Shown here one piece after another: positions 1 through 8,685 of a stretch of DNA of 60,429 nt. Every line of letters begins with the position of its first letter. The stretch's first letter is position 1. Under the pieces are notes generated by a model. The model saw only the letters and a program-made list of their open reading frames with translations. It did not search any database and was not told the DNA's origin. This stretch comes from Sulfurimonas sp. (lineage in GTDB: Bacteria > Campylobacterota > Campylobacteria > Campylobacterales > Sulfurimonadaceae), in contig JAUZSC010000025.1 of NCBI GenBank assembly GCA_030949825.1, positions 1-60,429 on the forward strand, written 5' to 3'. Made by a program: the position numbers and the translations under genes.

Positions 1-90
1 AGTGAATACCTTTTGTTTAAGTTTGTACCTTATTGTATGGATAATACTATAAGCTAAAAGAGTAATAAAGAGATGCCCATCTACTCTAGT
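1..90. repeat. Inverted repeat copy A (IS1634 tail)
   Basis: The reverse complement of 1-90 matches 3228-3318 with a single 1-base indel (A4 versus A5). The window begins inside this repeat, which is where an assembler would be expected to stop. Confidence 0.85.
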
Positions 91-1374
91 CTGTGTTTGA
101 TGAAATATAGGTCTTAATCCTAATTCAGACTTTAAACTCTTAAATACTGATTCTAAATCAGTAAGTGTTGTATATGTTTTCCATAGAGTCTTCTCATCCA
201 TTGTTTGGTTATTGGTTCTAAGACAATAGATACCATTAATAGCACTTTTATTATCAAGTGTCTTCTTCTCACTCCAAGTTATATCTATTGCATTATAGCT
301 ATCTGGGTCTTTAGTGACAGTAGTTGAATAGTATTGAGATATAGATGGATATTTCTCTTTGAGCCTTCCTATGGTCTCTATCACCTTATCATAAGCCTTA
401 GTTCTTCTTTTGAGAGAGAGTCCATCTTTTAAATATTGTAGCTTCTCTATAAAAAGAGTTTGTACTCTTTTTGCATAGCTTCCTCTTTAGCCTCTCTAGC
501 AGTAGAGTGTATAAATAACTCAGTCTCTTTAGTTTCTTCATTGACAACCTTCATAGCTCTTACTATAGCATTGTCATTTTTATCTAATTTTACAGGAGTT
601 GATTTCTCTTCATCAAACTGTTTATTGCGTTTTCTGCTGACAACTAGGTATTCATAGCTATTCTCAATAAGATAATCAATATTCTCCTGCGATGCTATAC
701 CAGCATCCATAATCAATAATGATTTATGAGAGGATAAAAGGTTTTTTTCTTTTTGAGGAACTTTCAATTTATCTAACATCTCTTTAAATGTTGTAGCTTC
801 ACCAATATTCCCATCAAATATCTCACTCTTTCTTACAAACCCACTACTATCAATCATTACTGCTAGAGTAATGATTTTAGCATCACTTCTTTTTTCCTTA
901 CTTCTTCCTCTTTTAGCTTTCTCTACTCCCTCAACACCACCTTCAAAGTATGTGTTAGTAAGGTCATAAAGAGTTATTGTTTCATCATACTCAAATATTG
1001 CTTTTGGGTAGTATATAGATGCTTTTCTAAGTCATCTTTATGAGCTAAAAGCTTATCGGATATTCTATAGATACTATTAGAAGATATCTTATTATAATCA
1101 CACCCTATAAGCTCATTAATAGCACTTGTATTACATAAGTAATCATAAGCTTTAGCTTCACTACTAGGATTAGCAATCTTTGCTATTAGAGTGCCTATTG
1201 CACTATTGTATTGAATATTTGTAAAACCTAACTCTTTTAGTTTAGCATCTAGTTTTAACTCTTTGATTGTTTCATAAAGTATATTCTCTATACCTATATC
1301 TTTTATATCACTATTTTTTATTGTAGTTGTATCTATCTCTTTGTATCTATCTTCATCATTAAGAGTTGTATCTA

Positions 1375-1395
1375 AGTGCCTAACCAAAATTAATG
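1375..1395. repeat. IS630 left terminal inverted repeat
   Basis: This is a 21-bp perfect match to the reverse complement of 2420-2440. It lies just inside the duplicated TA at 1373-1374. Confidence 0.9.
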
Positions 1396-2383
1396 TCATA
1401 TTCTGAACCGAAGCCATCAAGCATTTTTTTAATGTGCTCATGAAAGTTATCAAATGAGTCCATAGCATTCAAATCCGTCCATGTATATTTCATTTCTCTC
1501 CAGAGCATCTCAATAGGATTTAGCTCTGGGGAGTAAGGTGGCAAGTATAATATATGTAGTCCCAACTCTTTCCATTCTTGAAGCTTAGCTTTAAACTTTT
1601 TACTAGTGTGAGTTGAGGCGTTATCTAATACACAGATAGTTGTTTTTTTAATTTGTTTAGCAAATTCATCAAAAAAACCTATAACAACATCAGTATCAAC
1701 TTTTCCAGTAAGCATTTTATAAAATACACTTTTTTTATCTGTATTAAGAAATCCAAGTACATTAATTCTTTTTGTAAATCTTATTGATGGGATAAGTGCA
1801 GGTGTCCCAACTGCCGACCATCTATACGGAATATTTGAATTAAGTGAAAAACCACTTTCATCATAAAAGGAGAGTTCACAAAGTCCTTCTTTTACCCATT
1901 CTCTAAGCATTTTAAGCTGAATAAACTTATCGAAATAGTTTTTCCATTTACTATTTTTCATAATGACCTTTTTAGCTCTCTTATAGCTAAGACCAATCTT
2001 TCTAAAAAATCTTTTTAAAGTCTCGTTTGCTTACTTCAAGAGTAGTGAACTCTTTTTCTAAGGCTAATAGAATCTCATTTACATTATAGTTTTTTTATAT
2101 ACATCTTGATTGAAGACTCATGTTTAGCTATTGTTAATTTAGGCTTTCTCCCTCTACCTGCCAACTCATGAACTGTACTTATATTATCTTGATTAAATCT
2201 ATCAAACCACCGATAGAGTGTTCTTTGTGAATATCCAATTATTTCTACTATTTCTTGAACTTTTTTCCCTTGATTACTCAATAGAAGTGCTTGAGCTCTC
2301 ATTCTACTCTTATGTTTTTTATTTGTTTTTATAACTTCTTGTAATTGCTGTATTACTTCTTGTTTTAGGCTTATATATCTCAT
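1380..2383 (-). pseudogene. IS630-type transposase, two frame breaks
   Basis: The N-terminal helix-turn-helix part (2383 to about 2090) reads EIVEIIGYSQRTLYRWFDRF. The C-terminal DDE domain (1961-1380) has catalytic Asp in FYDESGF, Asp in VCVLDNAS-type context and Glu in SPELNPIEMLW. The two parts are joined through a third segment if one base is removed from a T7 run (2090-2096) and one from an A6 run (2004-2009). The gene fills the element and its stop lies in the left inverted repeat. Some IS630 elements use programmed frameshifting at A runs, but two separate breaks make sequencing error or decay more likely. Confidence 0.85.
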
Positions 2384-2419
2384 ATATTTCTCTAAGCATT
2401 TTTCAATCCAGTTTTATGT

Positions 2420-2440
2420 CATTAATTTTGGTTAGGCACT
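2420..2440. repeat. IS630 right terminal inverted repeat
   Basis: This is the partner of 1375-1395. It is followed by the second TA copy at 2441-2442. Confidence 0.9.
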
Positions 2441-2767
2441 TACTACTGCTTGTGCTGATATGATTTTTAGAGCATAGTGTTGTACGATTGTTTCTAAATC
2501 TTTATCTAGTGTAAACAGACTTGGAGCCTGTTTGATAATCTCATCTACTCTTTTGGATAAAGTAGCCCAATCTTCTTGTTTTACATTAAAATCACTTCCT
2601 AAATTAAGGAGAGTTCTTTTCTTCACCTTTTTACCAACTCTTATGGATTCCATTAATCTATAAGTGTAATAGTTCTGAGTTGAGTCTTTTTTGCTCTTAG
2701 AGATTGTTTTAATTATGTACATGCGAAGATTGTAGCAAATTAAGCATTAATATAAACTTAAATAATA

Positions 2768-3119
2768 TTGTATTCGGGTACCACATTAGTATATTTGAAA
2801 GGTGATTTCCCTAAAACAAGTGGTTTAATATCCAAAAGAATTGTCAAATTTGAGGATTTAGTGGATTTCTGCTTGGAAAATGATAAAGTTGGGTTAATGT
2901 CACTTCTCTCTATCCATCTCTTTGTCCATTTGGTAATATCACAACTACCTATCCCTAAAGTGCTAGCTATAGATGTATAGCTCTCTTTAGCATTATTAGT
3001 AAGAAGTATTATTTTTGCTCTTCTTGCTATATTTTGGGGAGTAGATTGTTTTTTAAGAAGTTTTTCTAGTGTCTCTTTTGCTCTGGTTGCAGATTGATTT
3101 TATATTTTACTTGTTTCAT
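2768..3119 (-). pseudogene. IS630-like transposase N-terminal remnant
   Basis: The start ATG is at 3119. The product begins MKQVKYKINLQPEQ, and after one early frame correction near 3070 it continues through an HTH segment TSIASTLGIG followed by WTKRWIERS. The sequence stops resembling a transposase near 2768, so the catalytic DDE domain is missing. The gene lies between two oppositely oriented IS1634 pieces. Family assignment rests on the HTH style only; it is related to, but clearly different from, the IS630 at 1375-2440. Confidence 0.6.
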
Positions 3120-3227
3120 ATTTATCTATTCTAATAATGATTTTAACACTACTCAATTATTAAAATAGTGTCATTATCTCTTAAAAGCAAATATTAGTCC
3201 ATTTTTGTTGAAGTTTATGGGAGTGGT

Positions 3228-3318
3228 ACTAGAGTAGATGGGCATCTCTTTATTACTCTTTTAGCTTATAGTATTATCCATACAATAAGGTACAAACTTA
3301 AACAAAAAGGTATTCACT
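3228..3318. repeat. Inverted repeat copy B (IS1634 tail)
   Basis: This is the partner of 1-90. It is the copy that keeps the open reading frame (LKQKGIHY). Confidence 0.85.
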
Positions 3319-3506
3319 ATAGTTGGGATACGATAAGGCATATTCTGAGAAATCAAAAAAGGATTACTACCAGTATGAAGTGTAAAGATGGCTCAACACT
3401 CTATATACGACAAAGTTCAGAATTAAATGAGAAGCAAAAAGAGATTTATGATGCACTTGAGATTAAATACGGAGCAGGAGATGTTACTAAAACTTTTATA
3501 GAATAA
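3228..3506 (+). pseudogene. IS1634-type transposase C-terminal remnant
   Basis: The plus strand encodes VDGHLFITLLAYSIIHTIRY, then KLKQKGIHYSWDTIRHILRN, ending GDVTKTFIE with TAA at 3504-3506. The first 91 bases are the inverted copy of window positions 1-90, differing by one A. Upstream of 3228 the similarity stops abruptly, so this is only the 3' end of a second copy. A T-rich stretch at 3570-3583 may be its terminator. Confidence 0.8.
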
Positions 3507-3596
3507 TATAGATGTGGTACAGGTAAAATATTTGAAAAGGCTTTAAAGCCCCGAATATAGGTCTTTTTTAATTTTGGATGATGAAGTTGGGTTAAA

Positions 3597-3706
3597 ATAG
3601 AGATAGAAACACTTAAAATAGATAAGGATAATCTTGCTAAAAAAGTTGGAAATCTTATCGTAGAAAAAGACTTTCTTGTGGAAAAGTCGCCACGCTTAAA
3701 TTTATG
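3597..3706 (+). pseudogene. IS3-type orfA C-terminal remnant
   Basis: The plus strand reads IEIETLKIDKDNLAKKVG and then NLIVEKDFLVEK. This is the leucine-zipper tail typical of IS3 OrfA followed by the start of OrfB. The matching OrfB piece lies at 5071-5808. The IS110 element sits between them, so this appears to be one IS3 element cut in two. Confidence 0.55.
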
Positions 3707-3742
3707 TAACAGTGATACCAATAGTAACAATTTACTTGAATA

Positions 3743-4740
3743 TCATTCCATAACAGCAGCCTGATTAGTGTTAAAATTCTCATCATATTTTTTGTTGTTT
3801 TTATAAAGTGAATGAGCAGTTAGTATTATTTTTCTCATAACGGCAATTTGAGCAGAGGTTGTATGTTTCCCATTTGCCTTGAGACGTTCATAAAAAGCTT
3901 TAAAGTTTTTATCATGTTGAACAGCTGTAAGAACTGACATAAAAATAATACTTCTATAAAGTTTTGCCCCTGTTTTAGCTATCTTATATCCTGATTGAAT
4001 TGAAGTACCTGATTGTCTATAAATTGGATTTAAGCCAACTAATGAAGTAATTTGTCTTTGGTTAGCTTCTGGGTATTTTAAAAGAGATGAAGAAGTACAA
4101 TCGCACCGATTTGCCCAACCCCTTTTATGGATATAATATTATCATATGCAATTCTGTATTCATCTGTAGAATCAATTAAAGTTTGAACTTGTTCAATAAT
4201 TCTAAGCTCTTTTTCTTGTGATTCTTTAATACATTTTTTAAGTTCTTTAATTGAAAATTTATCACCATCTTTACTTGTTAAAGCTTCAAGATGATTCTTC
4301 TGTTGAGCAGTTTGTTTTTTAGTAAACTTATAAAAACTCATTAACTCCTTAATCTGCTCTACATCCTCGTTATACACAGGAACTTTAACTTGTGTATCTT
4401 TAGCTAAATGAAGAGCTTTAGAGAGAACTCTAGCATCTTCAATATCATTTTTCACTTCAACACCTAATGCTTTAGCATAATTACTAAACTGCTTAGGATT
4501 TATGATAAAGCACTTGATATTTTTCTCTGAACAATACTTTCTCAATGCTTCTGAATAACTTCCTGTTGGTTCAAATATAAATATAATATCTTCGATCTCT
4601 TTTTTATATATTTTCTTCAACTTTGAAAAAAGAGAACGAAAACTTTTTAGATTGTTATCGAGTAACAAATCCTGGCTATTTTTAGATATATGAACATTTA
4701 TTGTTGCTTTTGATACATCAATTCCGATACAATTCAACAC
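3743..4740 (-). pseudogene. IS110-family transposase (DEDD recombinase), one frame break
   Basis: The start ATG is at 4740. The N-terminal RuvC-like DEDD domain shows Asp in CIGIDVSK, Glu in IFEPTGSY and Asp-Asp in VKNDIEDARVLSK. The C-terminal Tnp20-type domain has SIKGVGQIGAIVLL, then in another frame RQITSLVGLNPIYRQSGTS with the Ser expected to act as nucleophile in this family. The break lies near 4090, where one base seems to be missing. About 330 residues when rejoined, the normal size for the family. IS110 elements lack inverted repeats and carry a structured noncoding end, which fits the region upstream. Confidence 0.85.
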
Positions 4741-5030
4741 TGTGAACCTCCTATTTATTTAAGAGAGTTCGTTAGCATAGGAGTAAACTCCTATGTGACT
4801 TTTAAGCAATAATATTACACATAACTTTGCCTCGTGATTCAATCCGATCTAGTTTTCTATCACCATTGCAATAGTGAAATAATAAAAACTGATCCACTCG
4901 CCACTCAAATTTAAAGTATAATTATCCGACTTTCCCACAGGCTAGTTTTCACCGCCTTAGCTCGTACCGATATATTACTTCTAACGAAAACTCAAAATAA
5001 GTATAGGATAAAAAAATTATAAAAACTTAC
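4741..5030 (-). ncRNA. IS110 noncoding end, candidate bridge RNA
   Basis: About 290 bases upstream of the IS110 transposase contain no open frame. In IS110-group elements the region 5' of the recombinase is known to encode a bridge RNA with target- and donor-binding loops. A perfect 9-bp-arm hairpin, CATAGGAGT-AA-ACTCCTATG, lies at 4776-4795 close to the transposase start. The rest is mixed-composition sequence unlike the surrounding AT-rich DNA. Exact RNA ends and loops are not determined. Confidence 0.4.
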
Positions 5031-5070
5031 ATACGAGCTACAAAGCTTGGTATCCTCTAGAGGTAGATAA

Positions 5071-5808
5071 ACCTTTGTAGATACTGAGCATAATTTATCA
5101 CTAAATAAGCAGTGCAAACTGCTTGGTATAGCTAAATCAACTTTGTACTATGAAGCTGTTCAAAAGTTTAGTTCAGATGAAGATATCAAGATGCTCAATA
5201 CATTAAATGACATCTATAGTGAGTTCCCATATTATGGCACTAGAAGATTAGTCACAGCTCTTGGTAATGAAGGCTATGATATGGGCAGAAAGCTTATGAA
5301 AAGTGCAATGGAGTATCTAAGTATAAGAGCCTTATACCCGAAGCATAAAACCACTCAATCCAATAAAGAACACCATAAATACAAGTACTTACTCAAAGAA
5401 TTTAAAAATGATAAAAACCAAGTTATTATTGATGTACCAAATCAGGTTTGGAGTACAGATATTACCTATCCAAAACCAGAGATTTTCAATACTGATCAGG
5501 GTTCACAATATACTGCACAAGCACATGTTGAGATATTAAAAAAACATGATATAAAAATCTCTATGGATGGTAAGGGTAGGAGTATTGATAATATCTGTAT
5601 TGAAAGATTCTGGAGAAGTATCAAGTATGAGGAGATATATCTTAATCACTATAAAAGTATGAGTGAGCTTAGATATTCAATTGATAATTATATGACGAAA
5701 TATAACTCTAGAAGATTACATTCTGCTATTGGAAATAAAACACCTAATGAGGCTTATTTTAAAGCTATCAATAATATAGATAGTGAAGTGTTACAAAAAG
5801 TATCGTAG
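5071..5808 (+). pseudogene. IS3-type orfB transposase, 5'-truncated and internally deleted
   Basis: The reading frame is open from 5071 (FVDTEHNLSLNKQCKLLGIA) and has an internal ATG at 5143. The HTH_21-like segment includes SEFPYYGTRRL. The integrase core shows the first Asp in QVWSTDITY, the second in FNTDQGSQYT and Glu in DNICIERFWRS. WSTDITY is followed after only five residues by FNTDQ. In intact relatives about 60 residues separate them, so the core carries an in-frame internal deletion and should be inactive. OrfA remains are at 3597. Confidence 0.8.
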
Positions 5809-6119
5809 ATAGGAAGAATAAGAATATTGACTTAAGTGGTCTTGACTATTGGAGACATTATAGTGAGAGAGGGAGTGATACTTTAGAGTCAAATATATGG
5901 ATGGAATAGTATTATGCAAAGATAGGTGCTTTATATGTTTCCCGTCTATATACATGCATACATGAAGATAGTCTCATTTTCTCAATAACAAGCCCGAGAG
6001 ACGTCCTTTAGGTACTTTCTTCATGTTATGTGGATAGTGGGATGGCTAACATATCATTTAACGGAGCGGACAAGGGGAATATAATTCGTGCTTCCGTTGT
6101 AGTAAAATGGTGAACATGG
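5809..6119. other. Gene-free stretch with possible attC-like hairpin
   Basis: No open frame with coding character is visible. The IS3 right end probably lies near 5840-5870. At 6053-6097 there is ATTTAAC, then AAC-N8-CAAG spacing, and a matching arm GCTTCCGTT, giving a short hairpin that resembles half of an integron attC site. The 3' core is a poor match. A promoter for the following toxin-antitoxin pair begins at 6120. Confidence 0.3.
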
Positions 6120-6125
6120 TATAAT
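6120..6125 (+). promoter_or_regulatory. -10 box of mntA-hepT
   Basis: TATAAT lies 51 bases upstream of the mntA start at 6176. Campylobacterota sigma-70 promoters are known to rely mainly on the -10 box. Confidence 0.45.
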
Positions 6126-6175
6126 TCTTATATAAGAATAGACAAAAACTAATATCTATGACTCGGAGTTGTATC

Positions 6176-6466
6176 ATGACAAAACAAGATATACTTACTG
6201 CACTTACTGATAACAAAAGCTTCATTAAACAAAAGTTTGAAGTAGATAAAATAGGTTTATTTGGAAGTTATTCAAAAGATAAACAGACAGAAGAAAGCGA
6301 CATAGATATTTACGTTGAGTTTAAACATAAAACCTTTGATAATCTTGCAGGACTTTGGAACTTCTTAGAAGACCTTTATCAAAAGAAAATAGACCTTTTT
6401 CATAAACACAAAAATAATAATAAAGTAATAATTTCAAATATCCAAAAAGATGTAATCTATGGATAA
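6176..6466 (+). CDS. mntA: MntA-type nucleotidyltransferase antitoxin
   Basis: Small nucleotidyltransferase (about 96 residues). The family motif GSX10DXD is present exactly as GSYSKDKQTEESDID, with a third acidic residue in YVEF. In MntA/HepT systems the antitoxin blocks the HEPN toxin by transferring AMP groups to a tyrosine. The start at 6176 is preferred over 6158 because GGAG at 6165-6168 is well spaced from it. The stop overlaps the next gene by 8 bases, the usual arrangement of this module. Confidence 0.88.
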   Translation: MTKQDILTALTDNKSFIKQKFEVDKIGLFGSYSKDKQTEESDIDIYVEFKHKTFDNLAGLWNFLEDLYQKKIDLFHKHKNNNKVIISNIQKDVIYG

Positions 6467-6824
6467 GGCAAATATGAACGAACTTTTAAAGTTTATATTA
6501 CAAAGCATAGCTCTAATCAATAATAGATTTGAAGTAATTAATGTTAGTGATGACTTTATTCAAAACGATGATGGACTAATGCGTTTAGACGCAATATCTA
6601 TGAGGTTACAATCTATCGGCGAGGCTTTGAAGAACATAGATAAAAGAGATAGAGATTTTTTACTATCTGTAGCTGATAAAGAGTACTGGAGTAACATCAT
6701 AAAAACTAGAGAGATTTTAACACATCACTATATAGATATAGACTCAGAAACTATTTACATGATTTGTGATGAAAAGCTTGATGAACTAGAGAAAAATGTA
6801 TCTATTTTATTGGATAAGCTGTAG
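6459..6824 (+). CDS. hepT: HepT-type HEPN ribonuclease toxin
   Basis: 121-residue all-helical HEPN protein. The catalytic and modified motif RX4HXY is present as REILTHHY near residue 89. HEPN toxins of this type are RNases. The tyrosine of the motif is the site that the partner MntA is known to AMPylate. It overlaps mntA and forms a two-gene toxin-antitoxin operon. An alternative start at 6474 would remove five residues. The module sits among mobile-element remnants, consistent with horizontal gain. Confidence 0.88.
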   Translation: MDKANMNELLKFILQSIALINNRFEVINVSDDFIQNDDGLMRLDAISMRLQSIGEALKNIDKRDRDFLLSVADKEYWSNIIKTREILTHHYIDIDSETIYMICDEKLDELEKNVSILLDKL

Positions 6825-7235
6825 TAGTGTTACCTATATGTTACCTTTTTTTAAATAGTATCTCTGAAAGCACCTATATAATGATAGTTTATAGCTATAT
6901 GTAAGTGGTCTTCTCCACCACGAAGATTAAATTCCTTTTAGTTCCGTTATAATCCTTTTAAGACTATTTTGCTGTTACCTATTTGTTGCCTTTTTTTCAA
7001 GGACAAGATATTGGCAGAAACTACAGATATACTTTATGACAAAGACTACAGTACTAAATATGATGGTGTTTACTTCCTTGAAAAGTAAAATGCATTTGCT
7101 CTAAAAGTTTAATAGCATAACAAAGAACTTGTGTAGTCCAGAGTAAGATTGTACTTTTGGGGACATTATATTTAAATATTTGTCAAACTTCAAAGAATAC
7201 TCTTTTTGTTAATTTTTATAGCATTATAAAATCGC
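6825..7235. other. Gene-free region with imperfect direct repeats
   Basis: Two 25-base direct repeats with two mismatches lie at 6828-6852 and 6973-6997, both beginning TGTTACCTAT and ending in seven T. Just after the second is AAGGA and a TTG-started 25-codon frame at 7011-7088 (MAETTDILYDKDYS, then TKYDGVYFLEK). It resembles the first residues of tyrosine integrases but ends quickly. A TTGGGGACATTATA stretch near 7155 resembles one near 5852 beside the IS3 remnant. I see no intact gene. Confidence 0.35.
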
Positions 7236-7241
7236 TATAAT
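7236..7241 (+). promoter_or_regulatory. -10 box of lipase-like gene
   Basis: TATAAT lies 41 bases upstream of the start at 7283, in very AT-rich DNA. A ribosome binding site AAGGA follows at 7273-7277. Confidence 0.45.
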
Positions 7242-7282
7242 GTTATAAATAAAAATTATTTTTATTATAACTAAGGATTAAA

Positions 7283-8632
7283 ATGAAAAATACATATGTT
7301 ACTTTAACACTATTTTTTCTTTTACTCCTGAGTCAAAATAATCTGTATTCTTTTGAAAAAAATTCTATTTTAGATGAAAAATTAATAGGCGTTTACAAAT
7401 CTAAAAACACTCAAAAAATGTTCTTTTTAAGAGAAGAAAGTGCAAGAAGTAAAAATATTAATGGTGTCGATTTTTTAGAAATAAACTTCCCTGATAAAAC
7501 TAAGATCTTTAAATACAAAATAGATAATAAAAAACTAATATTAAATGATGTTGAGCCAAAGAGTAGATATAAAGATTCACATATGATTTTTGAATTTTGT
7601 AAAAGTAGAGGTTTTAAAAATCAATATGTTTGTAAAAAATCTCAATACAAATATGTGCAACTTCAAAAAAAAGTGAGTGAAAAAAAATATAGGATTGCTT
7701 TAAAAAATTATTTGTCAAAATATACGAATACATTTGATAATAATGAAGATATATGGACTATCAAAAACCTTTCAAAAGACTTAGCAAAAGAAATCCAAAA
7801 TACTCAATTAACATCTGCAACACTTGTATATAAAGCACATCAGCCTTTAGAAGTTGACTACGAGTCACAAAAAGAAAGTTTATGGTTTTTATCTTTAGGT
7901 AATAGCCCTGTGAATATTTATATAAATGGACTTGATTTTAGAAATGGAACTCCAGATGCAGCATCTCGACATGCTCGACATAAAAAAGATTGGAGTAGAT
8001 ACTATACATCTTTTGCTTTAAAAGATGATTTTAATATAGTCTATAGTTGGGATTCCTCATATGGTATCAACAGTCAAAATACAAAACAATTAGTTATGCT
8101 CATTGAATTTATATTGAAAAACAATAATAAAAATAAAATTAACCTCATTGGACATTCTCAGGGTGGGAATTTTGCTAAAGATGTTATGGTTAAATTATAT
8201 GATAGAAAAATAGATATGAAAAACATTAGACTTATTAGCCTTGCTACACCACATAAAGGTATAAAGGAAATGAACTCCAAAAGTATGATTTTACTTCCAA
8301 GTGCTGAAATTATGTACGATATATTTTCATTAAATTTAAACACGCGTGACCAAGTTATCCAAGCATCTAAGCGTTTATATAATGGAGCATATAAGCAACT
8401 GTATGCTTGTAAGAAAAATAAATATTTACAAAAACTTAATAAAAACTTTATCAGTAGAGGCTTGTATAAAAATGCTGTGTTGATTGCTGGGAAAAATGAT
8501 AAAATTATCTGTGAAAAGAGTAGTTTGTTTGAAGGGGTGCTAACAATTAAAAAACTTGTGAACAATTCACATGGAAATATTGTTATATCTCCTGATAATG
8601 AAATATTTAAGATAATTGCAGAGTTAAAATAG
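7283..8632 (+). CDS. Secreted lipase/esterase-like alpha/beta hydrolase
   Basis: 449 residues with an N-terminal signal peptide (hydrophobic LTLFFLLLLS near residues 8-17). The second half has an alpha/beta-hydrolase fold signature with nucleophile Ser in NLIGHSQGGN (about residue 293), a likely Asp in AGKNDKIIC and His in NNSHGNIV near the C-terminus, so the triad appears complete. An upstream block VNIYINGLDF followed by VYSWDSSYG is typical of PGAP1/lipase-like proteins. The first 150 residues are lysine-rich and not recognised. It probably acts in the periplasm or outside the cell on an ester or lipid. It has its own promoter. Confidence 0.7.
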   Translation: MKNTYVTLTLFFLLLLSQNNLYSFEKNSILDEKLIGVYKSKNTQKMFFLREESARSKNINGVDFLEINFPDKTKIFKYKIDNKKLILNDVEPKSRYKDSHMIFEFCKSRGFKNQYVCKKSQYKYVQLQKKVSEKKYRIALKNYLSKYTNTFDNNEDIWTIKNLSKDLAKEIQNTQLTSATLVYKAHQPLEVDYESQKESLWFLSLGNSPVNIYINGLDFRNGTPDAASRHARHKKDWSRYYTSFALKDDFNIVYSWDSSYGINSQNTKQLVMLIEFILKNNNKNKINLIGHSQGGNFAKDVMVKLYDRKIDMKNIRLISLATPHKGIKEMNSKSMILLPSAEIMYDIFSLNLNTRDQVIQASKRLYNGAYKQLYACKKNKYLQKLNKNFISRGLYKNAVLIAGKNDKIICEKSSLFEGVLTIKKLVNNSHGNIVISPDNEIFKIIAELK

Positions 8633-8685
8633 ATATAATCAGATTAAGAAGTGCTCAGGCACTTAATAAAAAGCAGGACATTTTT

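Larger units (their letters stand above)
1375..2440. mobile_element. IS630-type insertion sequence with intact ends
   Basis: A 1066-bp element is bounded by perfect 21-bp inverted repeats at 1375-1395 and 2420-2440, starting AGTGCCTAACC. It is flanked by TA on both sides (1373-1374 and 2441-2442). IS630/Tc1-type elements are known to duplicate a TA target. Removing the element with one TA copy restores the IS1634 reading frame exactly. This shows a clean and fairly recent insertion. Confidence 0.9.
1..2722 (-). pseudogene. IS1634-type (IS4-like DDE) transposase, interrupted by IS630
   Basis: The gene starts at 2722 and runs off the left edge. The N-terminal part (2722-2443) ends ISAQAVV. The reading continues in frame at 1372 as DTTLNDEDRYKEID if the 1375-2440 insertion and one TA are removed. 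The catalytic part near 857-450 has the family block LLIMDAGIASQENIDYL. The later part reads VDGHLFITLLAYSIIHTIRY near 90-30. Besides the insertion there are frame breaks near 1008 and near 450 (in a T run), and a 1-base difference near position 20 from a second copy at 3228. It belongs to the DDE transposases that move IS1634-type elements by cut-and-paste. In this state it cannot be functional. Confidence 0.85.

Noticed and set aside
2768..2980. Plus-strand open frame of 70 residues
   Set aside because: It is the complement of the IS630-like transposase remnant read on the minus strand, which has recognisable HTH sequence.
3446..3730. Minus-strand open frame of 94 residues
   Set aside because: It is antisense to the IS1634 tail and the IS3 OrfA remnant and has no protein-like pattern of its own.
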